Source: Buxus sempervirens
Lineage: Eukaryota > Streptophyta > Magnoliopsida > Buxales > Buxaceae
NCBI GenBank assembly: GCA_947561395.2
Contig: OX387184.1
Location: forward strand, 3,658,001-3,722,000
Direction of reading: 5' to 3'
Length of the DNA stretch: 64,000 bases
Position 1 is the first letter of the stretch, and each line of letters begins with the position of its first letter. The position numbers were made by a program, and so were the translations under genes. A model generated the notes under the pieces. It was not told where the DNA came from. It ran no database searches and saw only the letters and a program-made list of their open reading frames with translations. Positions 57,501-64,000 of the stretch are shown piece after piece.

Positions 57501-60500
57501 GGATTGATGTTAGGAACTATTGGAGTATCTGTTCCTTGGTTGTTCCCCTACCTCTTCACAACTGATCATGATGTCATTTTAGAGGTTAATTTTGAACAAT
57601 ATTTTTTCCTTTATATTAAAAATCCAAATATTTATACTTGAATATAAATTAGCTTCCTGAATAACATTGTCTGCTCTTGTCCTATATTTTCAATTTTTAC
57701 CTTCTGTCCATGCAGATGCACGGAGTCTTGTTGCCTTTCTTTGTTGCCTTAACCATTACACCTTCGATCCATAGCCTTGAAGGCACGTTGCTGGTATGCT
57801 TTCTTAAATTTTCCATTCTGATGCATTTTGTCTTTCTTCCTTTATGTTCCATTTTTCTTTAGTTCATTTACCTGTAATTTTGACCCAATGTTAGTGAATC
57901 ATTATAGAAAACATGTCTGCTATTTCTCTTTTCAAAAAATAAGAGCATCTGTATTACTCAATTCATGAAGCTGGTTGATGTGAACTTTGTAAAGCAATGA
58001 CTTTTTCCTTATATGTATTTGAAATTTAACTCTGTTTCCCCTGTCCAAGCTCCTGTAAATTTGAAAGAGCTTTGATTTTAAAGATTTGAATTATCCGTAT
58101 ATATATTTGATTCATCCCATCACAGTCAGCAAATTCTCATGATCTAAATTATTTCTCTTTCAATAAAAAATTTGGACAACTAAAGTGATCCAATAAAGGA
58201 AGTTATCACAAGAATTGGGAAAAATTATTTAAGGCTTCATTTATTTCACAAATGGCAAAAACATCAGCAAATAATGCAGCAGATAGTACTATCATACAGA
58301 AGTGACTTGCAGTCATAGTAAATGTTGATAATGACTAATAATCAATATCTGATCTCTAGAATCTACAATCTCATAATCTACATTTGAATAGCAATTCTCT
58401 CTGCAAATCACTATATAAAAATGATAATTGCCTACTACAGTTTATAATCAGTGGCATGTTTTGAACTATATTATGTGTATTGATGTGAACTGTGTGGAAC
58501 ACCTTGTTCTAACATGTTCGTGGGTTGCCCATCCGGGTCACTACTTTGTTTTCTCTCTATGGGATGATAGGAGTATAGAGTGAGGTCTAGCTTTACTGAG
58601 GGCAGGTATGTAGATGTCTTGGGGTTTTGACTTGCACCTGCCTCTATGGGTGCTCCCTTGTACTGTACTATTCTCTCTCTTTATATATTTATCTTTCATT
58701 GCTGATAACAAAAAAATTGTGTTGACGTGAACTAGGTGTCTGCACAGTTTAGAAGGAATATAGTCATTAATTTTTTGCCAGCATTACTGGAGTGTTTAAT
58801 TTCACACTGCTGTAGCAATTCAGGTAGACACTGATGAAACTGCTGACGTAATAGAGGTCATGAATATCCATGAGTTGTTCCTGAAATCAGTGCATAAAAA
58901 ATGCATCCATCTATTTGATGTACAGTTTCAAGTTTTAGGTTTTTTTATTCCAAAAATAATGCCGTGCTTTTCGTTTTCTCTCATGTCATTGGAGCACTCT
59001 GTTTGATTACTGGAATATCATTTTCCTTTTATTGTCCATCAAAGTGTTTTCTAAACAAAGGGTTGGATAATTCTTTTGTTTTGTTTGGTGAGTGGGTGAT
59101 GGAAAAAACTAACCAAAGCAAAGATTGAAGATAATTAAGGGGTCCAACCTAAAAGCGTTAGGAAAAGAATTTATTCCACTATAATAGAGGGATCACATAG
59201 TGGATTATTCTGAATGCATTCAAACAGAAACTTTATATATATTTAATTCAAATGTTTCCTGACAGTTCTTGCTATCCAAGACGAACCTGATTTCCACACA
59301 GGTAACTGTGGATTAAAACGACCTTTTTAAAATTAGGGTCCCTTTATTCGTATGAGGCAATAATCACATGGATTCCGAAAGATGAATAAGTTAAATGTAA
59401 CAACCCTGGCATAGTTTGTTGCCTTCACATACTTGGGGATATTCCTTGGTCACTGTACTCAATTTTTGCTTGTTAGTGTACTTATCAACACTGAACTGGA
59501 TGAGATGACAGATTTTGTTGTTATTGTGACCTACTTATCAACTTTGATCTTAGTCATAAGATTTTGCTTAAAATAACGACATTTTATGCATGATGTGTAC
59601 AAACTATCATATGTTCTCTCTAAAATCGAATGACTTTGCATCTTTCCCTGCAATTGTCGTTTGCAGGGATTCTTCATGCTGAATGTAAAACTGCTTGGTG
59701 GATCATGATTATTTGCTGCATGATTTGAGACTTCTGCTGACTGTTGTTTACTGCCTCCCTAAAGGTGTAAGCAGTGGCGGAACCACCTTATGTTTCGGGG
59801 GTCCCCTTGAACTTTTTTTTTATAATTAAAATAAAAATTTTTTTCCTATATGTTATTAATTGAAATTCCTATTTTGCCCCCTCTGAAATTTCTATATTGC
59901 ATTAGCAGTGTTAAATTATTTAATGATCTTAATATGCTAATTATTGATGCAAAAGTTATAAATTTTGATTTTTTATTTGAGCATGTGCATACTTCATGAT
60001 TGTTTGAATACACTTGAATGGTACTGTTGTTTCTGACCCTAGTGGTTCATTATAAAAGACTTGAGTTGTATGTGTTCTCTCTCTTCATTCTTTCTTTAAG
60101 AATTAAGCAATTTGTATGAGTTTTATAATTATGTCATTTGATATATTATTTTGCCCCCAAAGATTTGGAGTCCTGATTCCGCCACTGGGTGTAATCCCCT
60201 GCATTTGACTTTGAATATAGTTGCTTGAAATTTCAAAATTAGCCTTTGGAATGATTGTTCATGTTGGAATATGGTTGATACCTTACTTTTTTCTTTTTAA
60301 ACCTTAGTCTAATATGCTTAGAAGTGTCATACATTTTGTTTACTAGACTAATTGATGTTTATTTGCAGAAAGACACTTTGAAAAAACATGAAAATTTACA
60401 ACGAATTGTTCCTTTCCACAGGCTGGCAGGGATCTTAGATTTCTAAGTTTGTCGATGAGTGGATGCTTTTCTTTGGGTGGTCTTCTAGTACTGGTATGGG

Positions 60501-61169
60501 ACTAATCATTACTGGAATTAGTCAACATTTAGCAGTACCCATCTAATGAATGAGAAACTATGCATTATTTATTCATTTTGTATTTAGAGTTTTCACTAAC
60601 CAGGGAATCTTTGTGGGAGTGGAACCTCAAAGCTACCTTAGACCACTCTAATCGAAGTTGCTTCAGTCGTTTTGGTCAATTGAGAATTCGTTACTGAAGA
60701 ATTGTCAAATATGTTATTTCATGATTCTAGCTAAAAAATAGGTTCCTGTTGCTTTGGCAATCCAAGCCTTTTCCACTTATGTTATTTCATTCGTTACTTT
60801 TTTGCTACAGCTAAAAAAGTAGCCAAATTTTGTTGGATTTTCTTATGCATTCAGGTAACAGTTTGCCCTTTCATAACCATGTAAAGTAATGATTCTCCCA
60901 TTTTTTTTTCTTTATTATCCTAATCAGCTTATAAACAGTAGAGGATCTGGTTTGCCAGGCTGCTGGTGGGCCCTTGCTGCATTTCAATGGGTAAACTTTT
61001 CATTCTTCGTATTTCAGATGTATAATGCATGTCTAAAATGTCTCTGAAAGGATGAAATTTATTTCAGGCTCGGTTTCTTCTAGCTCTTCGACGGCTTACT
61101 TCTCCTCATGGCATTCTTTATTCAGAAAAAAATAGTCAGGGTGAACTTGGAAGGCTTAAGACTGCATAG
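51573..61169 (+). CDS. Plastid MATE transporter, DTX46/EDS5-like
   Basis: Thirteen exons: 51573-52029, 52121-52215, 52661-52769, 52952-53007, 53894-53949, 56436-56574, 56724-56930, 57032-57142, 57456-57584, 57716-57793, 60422-60493, 60928-60990 and 61068-61169. All phases are consistent, giving 557 aa. Residues 1 to about 105 are Ser/Arg-rich, as in a plastid transit peptide. The MATE domain follows: [98 protein letters not shown] and LEGTLLAGRDL. This is the branch with Arabidopsis EDS5 (DTX47) and its homologue DTX46, of the plastid envelope. EDS5 exports a salicylic acid precursor, and this member's substrate is inferred only. Long introns 5 and 10 carry transposons. Confidence 0.94.
54688..55630 (-). 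mobile_element. Decayed RTE-type LINE with reverse transcriptase remnant, in MATE intron 5
   Basis: On the minus strand, broken frames recall the RTE reverse transcriptase: RELI, then [21 protein letters not shown], then [12 protein letters not shown], then [19 protein letters not shown]. The pair VDD (codons at 55288-55293) sits at the place of the FADD catalytic box. The 3' end near 54690 carries a GTT-type repeat (AACAACAACAAA on the plus strand), as RTE elements do. Multiple stops show it is dead. Confidence 0.65.
55779..56250. mobile_element. hAT-type MITE, 472 bp, in MATE intron 5
   Basis: A perfect 8-bp duplication GCCTTACC (55771-55778, 56251-56258) flanks termini CTATGTTACATGGAC and its exact complement GTCCATGTAACATAG. 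Internal GGGTATG/GTGTCC motifs are abundant. It lies 178 bp before exon 6. Confidence 0.92.
58492..58721 (+). mobile_element. 5'-truncated LINE in MATE intron 10
   Basis: The block ends with AACAAAAAAATTGTG, a short A-rich tail. It is flanked by a 12-bp duplication with one mismatch: TTGATGTGAACT (58480-58491) and TTGACGTGAACT (58722-58733). Only 230 bp of 3' sequence is present. Confidence 0.65.
59772..60187. mobile_element. hAT-type MITE, 416 bp (CAGTGGCGGAA ends), in MATE intron 10
   Basis: The ends CAGTGGCGGAACC and GATTCCGCCACTG are inverted repeats of a widespread plant family. The flanking 8-mers GGTGTAAG (59764-59771) and GGTGTAAT (60188-60195) match at 7 of 8. There is no coding capacity. 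Confidence 0.88.
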
Positions 61170-61557
61170 CATTCCTTATGCAATAGAAAATAGATTACGG
61201 GATCTTGTTTATCTCGACAGGAGGGAGGCATTTTGCTCCCAAAGAACCCATTCTCTGTTGCGCTATTTATTGAACTCAAAACAACAATTGGCAGCTACCT
61301 TGTGGTGGTAGCATCCGTGGGGTCATGCAGCAATTAAAGAGGCCTCAATTGTATAATTGAAGTGAGTTCTATAGATGTATTTAATTGAAGAAAATTGTTT
61401 TTTTTCCCTATCCATTGAATGAAAATTGAAATATAGATTTTAGCTGTTTTCGCATTGGTACCGCTGTTTGTTTCCCCTAAACGTTCTTCCTTCTGCCAAA
61501 ACTACCTGATATGTTGCGTAAGGTCATTCCACCATCATACACGAAATAGGCTTAGCT

Positions 61558-61975
61558 TAGGGTTGTAAACAGGTCGAATTTAGTATGGAAGATTAATGAT
61601 CCGAATTCTAAACGAAGTCCAACAGATCTTTTATATCTGAATTTGAATTCAAATCCGACTGGTTATTCTATATCAGAGTCTGATTTGATAATATTTAAAA
61701 ATAATTAACATACCATAAACCATAAGTTTGTGGATCCCATAAGGGTTGTATTAATTCAAATCTATCCCATATTATAGCCTTAACTCAATAAATAATATAT
61801 AGAATTTCAATCATTCTATACTAATCTGTAAAAATACTTAAAAAGGCCTAAAAATATATATATAATAGAATTCCGATTATTTAGATTTATATTTAGACAA
61901 TCGAATCTAAACCAAGATCAATATTCAGATAATCAGGTTGGATTCAGATTTTTATTCGATCCATTGAGAGCCCTA
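61558..61975. mobile_element. hAT-type MITE, 418 bp
   Basis: The termini TAGGGTTGTAAACAGGTCGAA and the complement of TAGGGCTCTCAATGGATCGAA belong to the same group as the 552-bp elements. The flanking 8-mers are GCTTAGCT (61550-61557) and GCTCAGCT (61976-61983), one mismatch. It is 390 bp downstream of the MATE stop codon. Confidence 0.82.
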
Positions 61976-62179
61976 GCTCAGCTTGATCACCCAGAACGTT
62001 TCAATGATATCATAGTGCTCTTCTAATAGTTCTGATAGCATGGACCTATTTCCAATTACCCCATGGTACCAATACTTAATGGCATTAAAAGTTTCAGCTT
62101 GCAAAGAATACCACAATTTCCTAGGAAGAACTACGTGTGCCTAATCTTCAAAGCAGTTTCTTTGTGAATCAAAATGATA

Positions 62180-62226
62180 GCCAATAACTGTTAGTTAAAT
62201 TAGTATTGCACGTGCACCCTTACTAG
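62180..62226 (+). mobile_element. Helitron 3' terminus
   Basis: A perfect 10-bp palindrome TGCACGTGCA (62207-62216) is followed by CCCTTACTAG and then T. This matches the 3' end pattern of the Helitrons at 10316 and 50198. I could not find its 5' end, so the body is undefined. Confidence 0.5.
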
Positions 62227-62362
62227 TTATATATAATGAGAATAGGCCCTTGGGAGATTCAATGTTAAGGCATAATTAACACATAATTAAAATAGTAAGG
62301 ACTTTGCTATTTATTTAAAACTTAGATAGTTACAAAATTGTTCCCTCTCTCCCTACGTGTAG

Positions 62363-63241
62363 TAGGGTTGCAACTTGGGTCGGTTAAAACTGAAACCGAA
62401 CTGGTCCAACCTGACTTTGGGTCGGTTTGGTCTGGGTTATATAGTCTTTGGGTAGGTTTTCGTTCTAAAAATAGAGAACTGAATTTGTTTGGTTTGGTTT
62501 TGGGTTGAAGGCTTGGGTTAACCTAACCGAACCGAAAACCAAACCGAATTTCCTAAGTGTAAAATCGAACCAAACCGAACCGAACTAAACCATACCAAAC
62601 CAAAATATAATAATATATATAAAATATACAATAGATAAAGTTGTAATAATAAAATATAACTTATAAATTATAAGTTATAAAATAATGAATAAGATTATTA
62701 TTTTATAAATCTTTGTAGTTAATTATTAAATTGATTCATGAGCTCAAAAATGTGATCCAAAACAATTAACATATGACTTGGGATTCTAAGCTATTTGCTC
62801 CATCTTATGTATGCATGTGAACTACTTGAGGGATTGGACCGCATGTAAGTAATGATTTCTTAAGTTTTTTGTGTGTATTCTTTAAAATTTTTTTTTAGAC
62901 AAAAGTGGGAATCTCTCTCTTAATAACAAGTTTTAAGTATCGGAAAATGACCCAAACTGAACTGAATTTTGCAATTCGGTTTGGTTTGGGTTGGGTTACG
63001 GGTTTTCTTTAAATAATCGGTTCGGTTTTCGGTTTGGGTATTTTAGTTCTAAGGTCGGTTCGATTCGGTTTTGGGTTGACCATCAGTAACCTTGGTTTTG
63101 TTTTGAGTTGAGGCCAACCCGAACCAAACTACACCGAGTTGCAGCCCTAACGTGATTTGGTTTTCAGTTGACCATTAGTAACATTGGTTTTGTTTTGAGT
63201 TGAGACCAATCCCAATCAAACTACACCGAGTTGCAGCCCTA
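62363..63241. mobile_element. hAT-type element, 879 bp, with duplicated right end
   Basis: A perfect 8-bp duplication ACGTGTAG (62355-62362, 63242-63249) flanks TAGGGTTGCAACTTGGGTCGG and a right end ACCGAGTTGCAGCCCTA. The same right end occurs once more internally at about 63134-63150, so about 90 bp of the right terminus is tandemly repeated. GGTTTGG/AACCGA motifs fill both sides. The centre is AT-rich and non-coding. Confidence 0.87.
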
Positions 63242-63249
63242 ACGTGTAG

Positions 63250-63626
63250 TACTGTACGTGCAACCTGCACCGAGTTGAAGAAAGCCCAACATTCGTGACC
63301 CCTTTTACAACAGGAATCTTCAATCGAGTTTATTGCATGCAACACTTTTGATCATCATCTTCATATGATCCTCAATCCGATTAATTACTTATTGAAGTTC
63401 TTCCATTAATGAATAGATTTCATTAACAAGGAGATTTGGTCGGAACTTAGGGTTCCCGATAAAGGAATCGGCGAGTCGACAAACAAAGCAACCCAGGATT
63501 TGACTAGTTAAAACCCTGTTTCAAAAGTTGTACGAGTACGATGCAAACTCCTGATTTTACTCTGCAAGTCGGAATCGCAAGATATTAGCTGTTGCAGATC
63601 GTTATGTCTCATCAGAAAAACCCATC
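63250..63626. other. Spacer between two hAT-related copies
   Basis: This is 377 bp without recognisable genes or terminal repeats. Confidence 0.5.
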
Positions 63627-64000
63627 TTTGGGTCGGTTTGGTTTGAGTTATATAGTCTCTGGGTAAGTTTTGGTTCTAAAAATAGAGGACTGAATTTGTT
63701 TGGTTTGGTTTTGGGTTGAAGGCTCGGGTTAACTGAACCGAATCGAAAACCAAACTGAATCAAATTGAACCAAACCGAAATATAATAATATATATAAAAT
63801 ATACAATAGATAAAGTTATAATAATAAAATATAACTTATAAATTATAAGTTATAAAATAATGAATAAGATTTATTTTATAAATCTTTGTAGTTAATTATT
63901 AAATTGATTCATGAGCTAAAAAATGTGATCCAAAACAATTAACATATGACTTGGGATTCTAAGCTATTAGCTCCATCTTATGTATGCATGTGAACTACTT
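63627..64000. repeat. Partial second copy of the 62363 hAT element, running off the window
   Basis: From TTTGGGTCGGTTTGG at 63627 to the window end, the sequence follows 62421 to about 62826 closely, with small deletions in the GGTTTGG/AACCGA region. The left terminus is not present here, so it is either a truncated relative or a segmental duplication. Confidence 0.8.

Overview
This is a nuclear window from a flowering plant. Every multi-exon gene has GT-AG introns, the protein families are plant-specific (class I GATA factor, SH3P2-type SH3 protein, plastid MATE, FAR1-related sequence, a glycine-rich secreted protein), and the spaces between genes are filled with plant-type MITEs, Mutator-like elements, Helitrons and LINE relics. 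Nothing in the sequence fixes the species. The DNA is AT-rich, and the long introns carrying old insertions suggest a medium to large genome.

Layout. 1-4.3 kb is AT-rich repeat DNA: a SINE-like remnant, a complex foldback at 2.1-2.4 kb and a 552-bp hAT MITE. An intronless secreted glycine-rich protein lies at 4332-5123 (+). A class I GATA factor lies at 7044-8166 (-), with a spliced leader. From 8.3 to 19.7 kb I see no resident gene, but a transposon nest. It holds a 221-bp Helitron, a 3.4-kb Pack-MULE (12561-15946) carrying pieces of a DUF1068 gene and a PPR gene plus a nested hAT element with a tRNA-like sequence, a truncated LINE, and a second Mutator-like element (17876-19657) that shares termini with the first and contains an inverted minisatellite interrupted by another 552-bp hAT.

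Three long housekeeping or defence genes fill the rest. SH3P2-like (20093-27953, +, 10 exons, 370 aa) acts in vesicle trafficking. Squalene synthase (29787-42744, -, 13 exons, 413 aa) commits farnesyl diphosphate to sterols and triterpenes. An EDS5/DTX46-type plastid MATE transporter (51573-61169, +, 13 exons, 557 aa) belongs to the family that moves salicylate precursors out of plastids. All splice junctions were read by hand and all phases agree. The genes share no obvious pathway, and the grouping looks like ordinary plant gene order.

Between squalene synthase and the MATE gene is a 1.9-kb patch bounded by a 21-bp direct repeat. It contains an open, internally deleted FAR1-related transposase ORF and an antisense exon of a katanin p80 gene. 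Further right are two related hAT MITEs with perfect 8-bp duplications, an 877-bp Helitron, and a duplicated G-box segment in the MATE promoter. The last 2.5 kb is MITE-rich, with a partial duplication that runs off the window.

No wholly new system is evident. The most notable items are the two-gene Pack-MULE, the FAR1/katanin patch, the inverted minisatellite, the CxxxC tail of the glycine-rich protein and the duplicated MATE promoter segment.
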